Of a stretch of DNA of 64,000 bases, positions 1 to 11,635 are shown piece after piece (positions within the stretch are counted from its first letter, which is position 1; every line of letters begins with the position of its first letter). The DNA is from Rhipidocladum racemiflorum (Eukaryota > Streptophyta > Magnoliopsida > Poales > Poaceae). Under the pieces are notes generated by a model, which was not told the origin of the DNA, did not search any database, and was given only the letters and a program-made list of their open reading frames with translations. The stretch is taken from NCBI GenBank assembly GCA_036346355.1, contig CM070577.1:78142509-78206508 (forward strand), in the 5' to 3' direction. The position numbers and the translations under genes are program-made.

Positions 1-881
1 GGATGGTACACTCAGACTGCCCATCCGTCTGAGGGTGAAAGGCGGTACTAAGGCGAAGCTGCGTACCCAAAGCACTCTGCAAACTCTCCCAGAACTTGGA
101 GACGAACTTCGCATCCCGGTCAGAAATAATGGTCTTGGGCACACTGTGCAGTCTCACAATCTCCCGCACATAGTTGGGAGCCAACTCGCTCGCTGAGTTG
201 GTAGTGCGGATAGGAATGAAATGCGCAGACTTGCTGAGACGATCCACCACAACCCAAACAACATCCTTCCCTCATGGAGAACGAGGTAAACCAACCACAA
301 AATCCATGGAGATGTCATCCCATGGCCACATAGGAATCTCCAATGGCTGCAACAGACCGGCGGGACGCTTATGCTCAGCTTTGATCTTCTGGCATATCCC
401 ACAAGACGCCACATACTTGGCAATATCCACTCTCATCCTTTTCCACCAGAAATTCTTCTTCAAGTCCCTGTACATCTTGGTCTCCCCAGGATGAACCGTG
501 TACGGGGTGCGATGAGCTTCTTTCAGAATGTCTTCTTTCACTTGAGATTTGAGGCACGACAAACGGCCACGAAACCTCAAAGCTCCCGCATCATCAATGG
601 TAAAGTCTCGGACTTGCCATCCTCAAGCGTTTTCTACTTTCTTTGGAGCAAAGCGGTCATCTTCTTTGTGCCTCCCGCACACGCTCGGGAATCGCTAACT
701 CAAGAATCAATCGAGTTTCAGCTTGCACGGTCCCCGCAAAGCAATAGGAGACCCACAAACGCTCAAAATCAGCCACAAGACAATCAACAACAGGGGGCAT
801 TGTCTTGCGACTGAGAGCGTCGGCCACCACATTTGCCTTTCCCGGATGATACTGGATTGTGAGGTCATAATCCTTTATCAA
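1..881 (-). pseudogene. Element D: RNase H tail and integrase, frameshifted
   Basis: The C-terminal part of the D polyprotein is broken into frames. Positions 881-657 read the connection downstream of RNase H, with the typical HPGKAN..ADALSR segment. Positions 580-272 read the integrase zinc-binding region, with the H..H and C-G-I-C spacing usual for HHCC fingers, followed by the start of the catalytic core. The rest of the core, including the region matching HPQTDGQ, runs in another frame to position 1. Integrase normally joins the cDNA to host DNA in the nucleus; this copy cannot make a whole protein. The call is sure at family level; exact frameshift points are not resolved. Confidence 0.8.
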
Positions 882-3075
882 TTCTAGCCACCTCCTCTGC
901 CTCGTTCAAATCTTTCTGGGTAAAGATATACTTGAGGCTCTTGTGATCAGTGAAAATGTCACAAGACTCGCCATACAGGTAATGCCTCCATATCTTCAAC
1001 GCAAACACCACAGCGGCTAGCTCAAGATCATGTGTGGGATAGTTCTGCTCATGCTTTTTCAGCTGCCTCGATGCATAAGCAATCACCTTGCCATCTTGCA
1101 TGAGCACACAACCAAGTCCCAAATGAGAAGCATCAGAATAAACAGTGAAGCGCTTCCCCGGCTCGGGAAGGGTAAGAACAGGAGCAGTCACTAACTTCTC
1201 CTTCAAAGTGCAAAAACTGTGCTCACACTCTGCAGTCCACTGAAATTTCATCCCCTTCTGAATCAGCTGCGAAAGTGGCTTGGCAATGATAGAGAAATCC
1301 TGCACAAAATGCCGATAGTAGCCAGCCAACCCAAGGAAACTACGCACCTCTTTGACATTGGAAGGTCTCTTCCAATCCAAAACCGCTGAGACTTTACTAG
1401 GATCTACAGATATGCCCTCTGGATTGATGATGTGGCCAAGAAAACCCACTTCTGAAATCCAGAACTCGCACTTTTTCAGCTTAGCAAAGAGCTGCTTCTC
1501 CCTCAAGGTGCTCAGCACAAGCCTCAGATGTCGCTCATGCTCCTCTTCTGATTTAGAGTAAACCAGAATGTCATCGATGAACACTACCACAAACTCATCA
1601 AGGTACTTATGTAGCATACTATTCATTGCCTCCATGAAGACAGCAGGAGCATTAGTTAGTCCAAAAGACATAACATTAAATTCATAATGCCCGTACCTAG
1701 TGGAGAAAGCAGTCTTCTCAATGTCCTGCTCCCTCACACGAATCTGATTATACCCCGACTGAAGATCAATCTTGGAGAACACCTTGTTCTCCTTCGCCAG
1801 TTGGTCAAACAGATCCTCAATGCGAGGCAAAGGATACTTGTTCTTGACTGTCACTTGATTAAGAGCACGGTAATCAATGCACATACTCCAGCTTCCATCC
1901 TTCTTCGAAACGAAGAGGACGGGTGCTCCCCATGGCGAAACGCTACGCCGAATGAAACCCTTGGCCAACAGATCCTCCAACTGCTTCTTCAACTCGTCTT
2001 GGAAAGGACGAGCCAAGCGGTATGGAGAGATGGAAATAGGTCGAGTGACAGGAACAAGATCGATGCGAAACTCTACATTCCTCACAGGAGGTAAACCAGG
2101 CAACTCGTCAGGGAACACATCAACAAACTCCTTCACTACAAAAATCTCCGCAATGGAAATTGAAGAAGATGGCTTTTCTAACAAAGCCATGAGGAAACCC
2201 AAATGCCTCAAACGGCGACCAGAAAACATACTAGTCAAAGCAAGGACAGAGCTGGAAAGTGTACCACCCTGAAAGGTCAACTCTACCCCTGACGGGGCCT
2301 GCAAAGCAACCGTCTTCCAGAAACAATAGATCTTGGCACGGTACTGATGCAGCCAGTCTATACCCAAAATGACATCAAAAGAAGCTAACTGGATCACCAT
2401 AAGATTGGCAAAGAAAACTTCATCATCAATGGCAATGGTGCAACCCGGGCAAACCAAAGAGCTAGCAATCAAACCTCCAGGAGAACTGACTAGCACAGAC
2501 TCGGAAATCCGCTGAACTCCCAACTTAGCCCTACTAGCAAACTCAGACGACACAAAGGAATAGGATGCTCCAGAATCAAACAGAACAAAGGCATCAACGG
2601 AATCCACGAGCGTAGTACGAAACCACCTCTGGATGCCCGGTGACTCGGTGATCGGCAAAGCGGACACTCCTGGTGGCGCCGAGACGGTTTGAGCCCCGAC
2701 TCCCGGCTTATTCCCCAACAGAGTTGGGGGCGGAGGAGGCAACTGAGGAGGAGCAGGCATTTGCGGCACCAAGATCGCCGCTTTGGTGGCGCCACGCAAA
2801 GGGCAAATGAGAAACAGAGCGACCATCATGTGCACCGATCCTCCGGAAGACTGGGCTGGAGTGGGAGGAGAAGGCACCGTCTCCCACTTGATGATGCTAC
2901 CGGGATTCATCCGGCAGACTCGTCCCATGTGGCCGGGCTTGCCACAGTGGTTGCAACTCCCGGTCCAACCACACTCTGAAGCACGGTGATCACCACCGCA
3001 CTTGAAGCACTTCATGCCTTGCCCGGGCACAGGACGAACAGCTGCTCGCGAGGAAGACGACTGGGGCGGCCTCAC
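865..3075 (-). pseudogene. Element D: zinc knuckles, protease, RT and RNase H
   Basis: An open frame of 736 codons, the longest in the window. Two zinc knuckles stand at residues 23-35 (CX2CX3HX4C) and 41-54 (CX2CX4HX4C). A retropepsin-type aspartic protease follows with LFDSGA at about 165-170. Reverse transcriptase occupies roughly 330-540 and has VVFIDD in place of the usual YxDD; FIDD is common in plant gypsy elements. RNase H follows with YSDAS and TDHKSLKY. The frame shifts just after the QKDLN segment, where the downstream text continues in the frame at 881-657. The first codon is internal to the gag-pol reading frame, so this is part of a polyprotein, not a separate gene. Confidence 0.85.
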
Positions 3076-4034
3076 CTTAGCCCCTGAGGAGGAGCCCTGT
3101 CCTCCCTTGAACTTCTTGAAAGTGGGTCGCTGAGAAGACCCACTTCCTCCACCAAAGGTCCTCTTACGGCCCCTTTGGGCCGCAGGAACCCCGAACCACC
3201 CGAGTTTTGCTTATCCCGGAGAGCTCCAACTCGAGCTCCATGCTCCTTCGCCGCTTCCACCACGGAGGCGAGAAGTCACGAGGGACGATCGCCCCCATGA
3301 CAACTCTGAACTCTGGTTGAGGCCCCTACGAAACCTCCTTGCCTTCTCTCCCGATCATCGTTTGCCGCCACAGTAGTCTGAGCGCACCACGTTTGTTGAA
3401 CTCCACCTCATACTCGCCACCGACCTCTTTCCCTGGGAAAGAGTCGCCGAGTATGCTCCATCCGCTCAAGGAAAGACTGCAGGTAGAACTTGGCTGGAGG
3501 CGAGCCACAAAGTCCTCCCAGGTGATCGGACCAAGATCGGGGCTCTAGCAATGTAACCCCTTCCCACCAGATATCAGCTTGGCCCTTCAGCTGAAAAGCC
3601 ACAAAGCGAGCCCTCTGAACTGAGGTTAGCTCTAAGACCTCCAACTGCCTCTCCATGTACCGCAGCCAATCTGCGGACTGGACCGGCATGCCCGCTCCGT
3701 CAAAAGTATCAAGACGGAGGGACATCCACTCCCGGTGACTCATCCTCGGCTCCGGCGCAGCGGGGGCAACAACTGGGGCCACTGCAGGGGGAGGCACAAC
3801 AGCAGGGGCTGCCTGCAGCTGCTGACGCAGCTCCTGAATCTCCCTCTACAGAGCCTGAACTAAATCTTCATTGGCGGCGGGCACCCCCGCCCCTGACTGC
3901 GCAGCTGGCAGCTCCTGAGCTGGCCCGTGAGCATTTAACGGAACGCTACCCTCAGCAACAGACTCCGCAACTCCCTGGGAGCCTCGCCCCTGGCCTCCAC
4001 GGCCATAGCGTCCACGGCCTCTACCCCTCGGCAT
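3076..4034 (-). pseudogene. Element D: gag, decayed
   Basis: The likely polyprotein start is the ATG at 4034-4032, which opens an Arg/Gly-rich N-terminus (MPRGRGRGRYGRGG). An in-frame TAG near 3846 interrupts it. The frame then continues through a Pro/Ala-rich spacer into a retrotransposon gag domain, with the DWLRYMERQ and WWEG type segments between about 3700 and 3540. A frameshift near 3530 breaks the rest, and pieces of the C-terminal gag (EFN.. region) reappear in other frames at 3508-3326. Gag would form the virus-like particle in the cytoplasm. The copy is non-functional. Confidence 0.7.
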
Positions 4035-4359
4035 GGCTGCTTCAGACAGACAACCATTCAAACACAAAAACATAAACACAACATCATATAATCAAGAACG
4101 AAGATCAAACATCAACATAGGCATAGCCTTTATCAAATAATCAAACGCGATGCAAGGTTAAACCAAAACCCCATCCTACTGTGCAACCAAGTGTGTCAAA
4201 TTTTAGATTAGTAATACCACTTTTGCAAGTTTTAATGTTGCTATCCTATAACAAAGTTTTAGTTAAACCTAAGCCATGTTTCTAAGTCATTCCACATCAT
4301 GTTTTAGTTGCAACTTAAGGTATGACACTAAAAATACATATTCCAAGGACCTACAGCCC

Positions 4360-4371
4360 GCTCTGATACCA
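4360..4371 (-). promoter_or_regulatory. Element D primer-binding site
   Basis: On the minus strand this reads TGGTATCAGAGC, the complement of the 3' end of initiator tRNA-Met used by most plant LTR retrotransposons. It lies two bases from the LTR edge at 4374, which fixes that edge and the element's orientation. Confidence 0.9.
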
Positions 4372-4373
4372 AC

Positions 4374-6846
4374 TGTAACACCCCAGCTTGAACTAAGCCA
4401 GAATGTCACCAAACATAGACCATAACACGTTTAATACCATAGTTTAAGGTAAAATTTCAGCAAGTAATCATTTAGCATAAATTGAAAATTTTGACAGCAT
4501 CTTCTTTGTTTATACATGAAACTTAACAACATAACATCATATCAATATGTGGGACAAACAAGGTCTCCATACGCAGCGATAATGATAGCTAATCATCAAC
4601 TAAAACATCAATAAGCATCGTAAGCAAAAGAATAAGCATCAATTTAAGTCTAGGAAGATATAACAACTCGCTCCATAGCCCCACATGTTACACATGAGGG
4701 AAACAACCAAGCAAAAAAACCATACACTAATGATTATTGTAACACTTATTGCCGTGTCTGCAAAACGGGTGAATTAGCTAGATTATGATACTACGTGGAG
4801 GAGTGTGGCTAGATCCCTTTCCCGCGCGCCGATTTCATGGTACCTAAAGAAACAAACAACGAAAACACAAGCGTGAGTTCATAACTCAGCAAAGTGTATT
4901 GTAATGAATCAACAAGGATCAAGACAACAAACCATCATTCCAGTCTCCACAGTTATATCACAACACATCATATTTCATATTATATACATCCTTTAAAACA
5001 ACATGATAATCATCTCATGAGCATCTCATGAGTACTCTACTCATCATCTCATAAACATCTTTATTCATGTATAACATTCATGAAATGCAATGCACATGTC
5101 TCCTGGAATTCTCATACCGGTATGGTTGAGTGCACACCCATCGGCATGCACCCTTTTCCCCCACCCATCCCGAAGATGGAGGGTGCCTATCACTCGCTTC
5201 AATTCACCTCGGTGATGGAGTCACGATGTAGGACTTACTCAAAAGAATAGCCCCGGACTAGTCATAACGGTTCTCACCGACCCTACCGGAATAGTTATGA
5301 CTTATCTCACCGGCCGCCCATGAAAATATGCCATGTATGCAAAATGGACAGCAACGTATACAGAAATAGAAATAGTGCATATCAACACATGGCATCTCCA
5401 CATGTAGGACCGTGTTCAACAATTGACGGTTACCGTTCAAAACATGGCATGTGAATCATTTATCAAAAACAAGCATTGCTAAACATGGCATGAGGACACC
5501 ATATCATAGATAACATTTAAATCATGGCCTCAGGACCTCCTATCAATTATAACATGAAATTCATGGCAAGACAACATGTTATCCATTCCAACAACTGTCA
5601 AGCAATTCTAGCAACACGTATAGCATACAATCCACGCAACACACTTGCCTTCAACCACGAGCAACGGAGTGACGAGAGGTTGAGGGCACTCCCGGAGGCA
5701 CACCACCTGCAAACACGTGCCACACACTCAAATCGGGTCCACAAAACAGCACACCTATATCCCACTACCCCGATTTCGCTTACAACTCCTAAAATCAGAA
5801 AACAGCAAATCTGTCCCTTCGGGACAGCGGACTTCCAATGGGCATAACTTCTGTTCTAGGACTCCAAATTGAATAAGCAAGTACATCCTCGCGTAGCTTA
5901 GGAAATTTCCCAACTTTTTCTAGTTATAGGGAAAGATTGGTTCGAAATCTAATGTTGTTTAATCTAACGTTGAACACGAACTGTCCCAATGTCGTCACAG
6001 ATTTGACAGCGCTCGGTAAAACGGCCATATCTCCCAAACGGCTGGGCGGATTTTAACGTTCTTTATATGCACAGATATATAATGAAATTATATACAACTT
6101 CCTAAAAGTCCGTACGGTCAGATTCAAACTCTAAATTGGCGAAAACGCCTGACCCAGTTCGGGTTCCCAATCTGCCCGAACAGAACGTGAATACATCTCT
6201 AGTTTTCATTAGATCTAACCCATGGCAGCACCTCCCTTGATCTAAAAAAACATGGTAATCCCCCTCTACAAAAGCAAGAGATCTACCCCACAGGATCCCC
6301 CCATTACCTTCTTGGAGAATCACCAATCGACGATCAAACCTTCGCGTTCCTCCCCCAACTTCCTTCCACGCGCCGTTTCCACCAATCCTCCTCGTCGCAG
6401 CTCCTCCCAACAGCTTGGACAGCGCCTCGGCAGCGAGGAGGAGACCTTGGGGTGCGCCCACAAGGGAGGAGAGAGGAGGGGCAGCAGCACCTAGGAAGGG
6501 GTGGTTGGGAAGGGAGAGGAGATGTGAGGGGAGAGAGGAGGAAGTGGGAAATGAGGGGAGAGGGGATGGGGGGGCGGCGCATGGGGGTGGGGAGAGCTAG
6601 GGCAGCAGGGTTTTCTGCCCCTCCTCACCCCTACATGGGTCAAGTGAGTCCCACCAACCGGCCCACGAAGTTTCCCTCAAGCCCAACACTTCCCCGGAGC
6701 GACCCAAACGGCCGAAAACGGCCCGAAACGCGTTAAAACGTGAAATCTCAGGGTTCTAGTTGCGAAACCCCCAACTAATCACCTTTTACCATATTTTATA
6801 ACCTATTATCACCAATTATAAAGTCTCAACATTCCGTAGTATCACA
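4374..6846 (-). repeat. Element D 5' LTR
   Basis: The LTR is bounded on the right by minus-strand TGTGATACTACGG and on the left by GGGGTGTTACA next to the primer-binding site. It is about 2.47 kb and has no coding content. The part at 6380-6600 is strongly purine-rich and GC-rich, unlike the AT-rich rest. The right edge was chosen because family F sequence begins immediately after it, preceded by the predicted duplication CCAGG. Confidence 0.7.
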
Positions 6847-9800
6847 CCAGGAACGCGCTAGTGCACACAGTCTCAACATTTGTAAATATCACAATCATAC
6901 CACTCGATACTAATAAAGTACTTTAATTAGATAATCAAACTGGTTGCTTGACCTTAAGGTCAAGTTACAAATATACGCCACACAGGGCGAAACTTATTAA
7001 AAGAGAAATAACTGCAACGGAAAATAAGATAACTTCGTGGCGCCATCCAGTATACCACAGGCAACTGACTGGGACTCGATCCCTAGTTAGACGGTTCCTC
7101 AGGGAGCTCCTCCTCCAAAGCTGGTGTAGATTCTTGTTCAACTGGTGTTGTATTGCGGCAAGGGTGTGTACTTGGTACTCAGCAAGTCATGCACAGAATG
7201 CAAGCTAATATACTATATGCATGGCTTGATACAAAGGAATAGCTCAAGGTATATTTGCAGTAAACAACATTTAATCAAGTATCATAAGTAGATTCGAAAG
7301 CAGTAGAACAAACATAAGATCAATAACTTTTCCAAGAGTTTAATAAACATCTTTCCCATTCCTAATCCACATTTCCATCAACATCATTGTTAAACCAAAC
7401 TCTTTTTCCAAGTCCAAGTTGTTTTCATGAAAGTCTAAACCTTAACTGTAATCCCCGAGCGATGTCCAATACCGCGGACACGGCTATTCGAATAGATTTT
7501 ATACTCTGCAAAGGTTATGCACTTTTCCCACAAGATACCGTCAAACACCACAAAGGCGAGTTTCCGTAACAAAGTCTTTCGGAAACTTCTAACAGTACAA
7601 GTGGTCGTCTCCGGTGTTGCACACTAACCCTTCCCTTAGCGAAGGCGAAGTTTAGGCCAAACCACCGTTAGATGGGTACCTGGCGCAGCCCGATGACGCT
7701 CCCCGTACAACTACACAAAGGTATAGTTGACACCCGTGAGGTCCCACAGTAATGCGTTATTAGCAACTTAATCAACTAGGTCCGTCCCATTATGGACATG
7801 TGGTTGCACGCTTGACTCAGTTCAAAGGCTTGCAAGGTTAAGTCCATAGAGTGACCAGGGCAAGACTACCCGAAGAACCAAACCAACATTCCCGGTGCCA
7901 CAACTGGCCCACCTGATCATTCTTGCCACATGCCCCGGTCAAAAGCTATTTATCAAACCCCAGTTCATTACCATGCACCACGTGCCATCAACATCACAAC
8001 ACATGATACCTTTCCAAAACAGGTTCAATCTATCATTAAGTCAATATTAACATTTGATTGTCCAAAAATCATGTCATGAGCACGTAGCAGGTCTAAGCAA
8101 TACACTACAACGATCTACAAACCCATGTTGGCAATTTAGTAGTGTCCAACTAGTAATCCACAACTAGGGTGACAAGGGGTCATGGCACATATTTAATTAA
8201 TCAAGGTGTCATACAGCAAATTGGCATTTATCTAATTCCCCGGGATTAAATAAAGTATTTTCTAATTAAACAAGCATGCAATAAATTGAATCAAAATAGG
8301 TTTCAAAATGGGATCAACATGGTCAAAGCACAACTTGCCTTCAAAAAGTACTTGCTCTTGGTCCTGAGCTGGCTCCTGGGTCAACACTTCTCCCTCGAAG
8401 CCTTCGGGCACTTCCACGTCTACTCGTAAAGCGTGCAAATAGCAATAAATAAATAAACAGTAGACAAAAAGTGTCCAAACATCAAAATAAAGTTCATAAA
8501 CAGAGATAGCATAATTTTATAAATTTTTAGAAACTGGAATCGTCAAATTCGGAGTTTAAATGCAAAAGATACAATCATTTAAAGTTTAAAATAATCAATT
8601 AAATAATATTACAGAGAAAAACTTTAGTCCAAAAATTAAATAAAATTCATCATTAGGTAGATCTCAATTTTATACAAATTTAGAAATTTGAATCACTCAA
8701 ATCGGAGTTAAAATGCAAAAGTTATAAGCGTTTGAAGTTTGAATCTAAATTTGAATCAATATTTCGAATTAATAAATCCTTTTCTTTTTCGGAAATTCTT
8801 TTATTGCGTTAGCGTGACACGTGTCAGCATCTGATTGGTCGGCTGACGTCAGCCGGTCCATGGACGTGGTCCATGGTTTGGCTCGGGTCCACCGTGGGCT
8901 CGGTCCACGGCGCACTAACGCTGACAGGTGGGCCCCTCGGTGACGTCAGCGCTGACGTCACCGCACGGCTGGGGTGGCCGCTGACAAGCGGGCCCGTGCT
9001 GACGTCACGGTGCGGTTGCGGCTGAGCCGCTGACACGCGGGCCCGGCGTGTCAGCGACACACACGTGGGTGCGCGACGCGTGGCACGATCTCGGCCGTTG
9101 ATTTGAAAATCAACGGCCCAGATTAGATCTGGCTTTCACGCGTTTGGGTTAACACGTTTGATTCGGACCGTTGGATCTAGATACAACGGTCGAGATTGGA
9201 TCTGGGGTTTTGGATCAGAATCTCACCGGTGGCGACGTGGCGCGATCTGGACTGTGCGATGGAGATCCGACGGTTGAGAAGCTTCGAGATCCGGCGATGG
9301 CTTGCGGCGGCGCTGGCTGGCCGGAGCTGGAGACGGCGACACGGGCAACGGCGCTGCGGGGCTCTTCCGGCGTGAAGGCTTGCACTCCCGAACGCGTCTC
9401 GACGCGGGGAACTCGGATCTGGGCTTGACGGCGGCTAAGGACGACGGAGACGGCGGCAAACGGCAAGGAGGCGCGGCGGAGACCTAAACCAACTACGGCG
9501 AGCGATTGCGGGTGAGCGGCGGCGGCTCGGGCTTGAAGACTAGGGCCAACGGGTCCGCACGGGAGAGAGCTCCACGAAGGTGGCGGCGGCGCATTAAATA
9601 GAGGCCTCGGCTTCCGTGAATCACGCAGAAATCGAGGTTGACACAGCTGCGGCGGCGGAGTCCGGCGGGGACTCGGACTAGGTGACGTGGGCGCACGTGA
9701 GCCGTCCACATGGCGCGATCAACGGCGGAGATGGCTCGGGCGCGGCCGTGCTGTGCGTGGATTGATCTTGACCGTTGGATCTTGATCTAAGGGTTGGGAT

Positions 9801-10278
9801 CGATCGGGGTTGGGTGCGGTGCGGTATAACGCGGGCTAATGTGGGCCGTTGGATCTTGATCCAAGGGTCCACGGATTAGGGTTCGGAAGCGGTCCGACCG
9901 GAACGCGTGGCGCGGTTGGGTCCGGGTCAGACTCGGACTCGAGTCTGACTCGGGCCCGGTCGGTGGAACAGTACAAACCGGTTCGCATTTTTCCAGCGAT
10001 TAAATAATTCAATTAATTCCCAGAAATTCATTTAATTCAAGAAAAATAGCAAAAGACTCAGAAAAATTCCAGAAAAATTCTGGAAAATATTTTAGGGCAT
10101 TTGGGACTCAAATAAAATATTTCCAACAAGATTTTATTTGCAAAGTTAAATTCTTTAATTATTTCAAAAGGGAATAAATTCAAATAAATTCCAAATAAAT
10201 CCCAGAAAATTCCAAAAAAATCACCAAAGTGCCAAATCACATTTAAATTTAAGAAAATCAAAATTTTGGGGTGTTATA
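6847..10278 (-). repeat. Family F long LTR, copy 1 (split by element D)
   Basis: The sequence is collinear with the intact F LTR at 32552-36862 from just after that LTR's CTAGTCCAGG to its terminal AAATTTTGGGGTGTTATA. The missing first 40 or so bases should lie left of element D, outside the window. It is non-coding. An interior GC-rich stretch (8810-9960) with repeated GACGTCA-type motifs separates two AT-rich parts. The orientation comes from the polypurine tract next to the related LTR at 14570, so transcription would run on the minus strand. Confidence 0.75.
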
Positions 10279-11635
10279 ATTATATAGTTGGACGTTAATA
10301 ATTTGCCAACATGGGTAATTAGACCAATGTAGCTTAGGCTTAGCCCTGCCACGTAGTCATGACATGATTTTGGACAATTACATGTTAACATTGACTTAAT
10401 GAGATATGGAATCTGTTTTGGAGAAGTGTCATGTGTTATTGATGATGATGTTGATGGCACGTGGTGCATGGTAATCAACTGGGTTTGATAAATAGATTTT
10501 AGACCAGGGCATGTGGCAAGAATGATCGGGTGGGCCAGGTGTGGCACCGAGAAAGTTGATTTGGTTCTTCAGGTAGTCTTGCCCTGGTCACCCTAAGGAC
10601 TTAACCTTGCAAGCCTTTGAACTGAGTCAATCGTGCAACCACATGTCCGGAATGGGACGGACCTAGTTGATTAGGTTGCTAATAACTTGCTTGTGGAGCC
10701 TCAGGGTGTCAACTATACCTTTTGTGTAGTTGTACGGGGGGAGCGTATCGGGGCTGCGGCCAGGTACCCATCTAACGGTTGGTTGCTCTAGACTTCGCCT
10801 TTGCTAAGGGAAGGGCTTGTGCGCAACAACCGGGGAGGTCCACTAGTGTAGTTAGAGGCTTCCGAAAGAGTTTGTTACGGACTCTCGCCTTCGTGGCGTT
10901 TGACTGTATCTTGTGGGTAAAGTGCATAACCTTTGCAGAGTGTAAAATCTATTCGAATAGCCGAGTCCGCGGCATTGGACATTGTTCGGGGAATACAGTC
11001 AAGGGTTAGACTTTTCTAAAGATAATTTGGTCTGTGGAAAATGCTTGGGATTGAAATGATGAATTGGACTAGGATTGGGAAATGCTTTACTTATGACTCT
11101 CTTGTGAAAGTACTCTATTTATTACTGTTTTACTGCTTTGCACTCTATTACTGTATTTACACTTGCTGTTTTACTGCAAACATACCTGTTAGCCTATCCT
11201 TTGTACTAAGCCATGCATATATAATATTAGCTTGCATTCTGTGCATGACTTGCTGAGTACCAAATACTCACCCTTGCCACAATACAACATCAGTTGAAGA
11301 AGAGTCTACGCCAGCTTCGGAGGAGGAACTTCAGGAGGAACCGTCTACTTAGGGAGGAGCCCAGTCAGTTTCCTTTGGCATATTGGTTGGCGCCACGAGT
11401 TTATTTTATTTTCCGCTGCAGTTTTATTTGATTAAGACTTTCGCCCTGCGAGGTGTACTTTTGTAACTTGACCATAAGGTTGAGCAACCGGTTATATTTC
11501 CTTTTTAATAAAGTACTCTATTATTTCGTTGAGTATGATTGTGATATACCGATGTTGAGACTGTGAGCACTAGCATGATCCTGGACTAGTGCTGAATACA
11601 CAGAGGGTCCGGATTTGCAAATTCGGGTCCCGACA
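10279..11635 (+). repeat. Family F LTR fragment in reverse orientation
   Basis: This 1.36-kb piece is the reverse complement of the first third of the 32552-36862 LTR, ending at 11635 with CGGGTCCCGACA, the F terminus. It lacks the other two thirds. It abuts copy 1 at 10278 and the next F piece at 11636 with nothing between, making a head-to-head arrangement. It contains no gene. Confidence 0.75.

Larger units (their letters stand above)
1..6846 (-). mobile_element. Ty3/gypsy retrotransposon D, 5' half, cut by window edge
   Basis: A minus-strand LTR retrotransposon whose 5' LTR (4374-6846), primer-binding site (4360-4371), gag and most of pol lie in the window. The integrase core runs off the left edge, so the 3' LTR must lie further left. 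Gene order gag, protease, RT, RNase H, integrase is that of Ty3/gypsy. Several frameshifts and stops make this copy non-functional. The 5' LTR edge is followed by CCAGG (6847-6851) and then by family F LTR sequence that picks up exactly where the intact F LTR reads GTCCAGG, so D is inserted in an F LTR. The CCAGG is the expected 5-bp target duplication, with its partner outside the window. Confidence 0.85.

Noticed and set aside
8824..9872. GC-rich ORFs on both strands in the F LTR
   Set aside because: The region is collinear with non-coding F LTR sequence elsewhere; the frames are not conserved between F copies.
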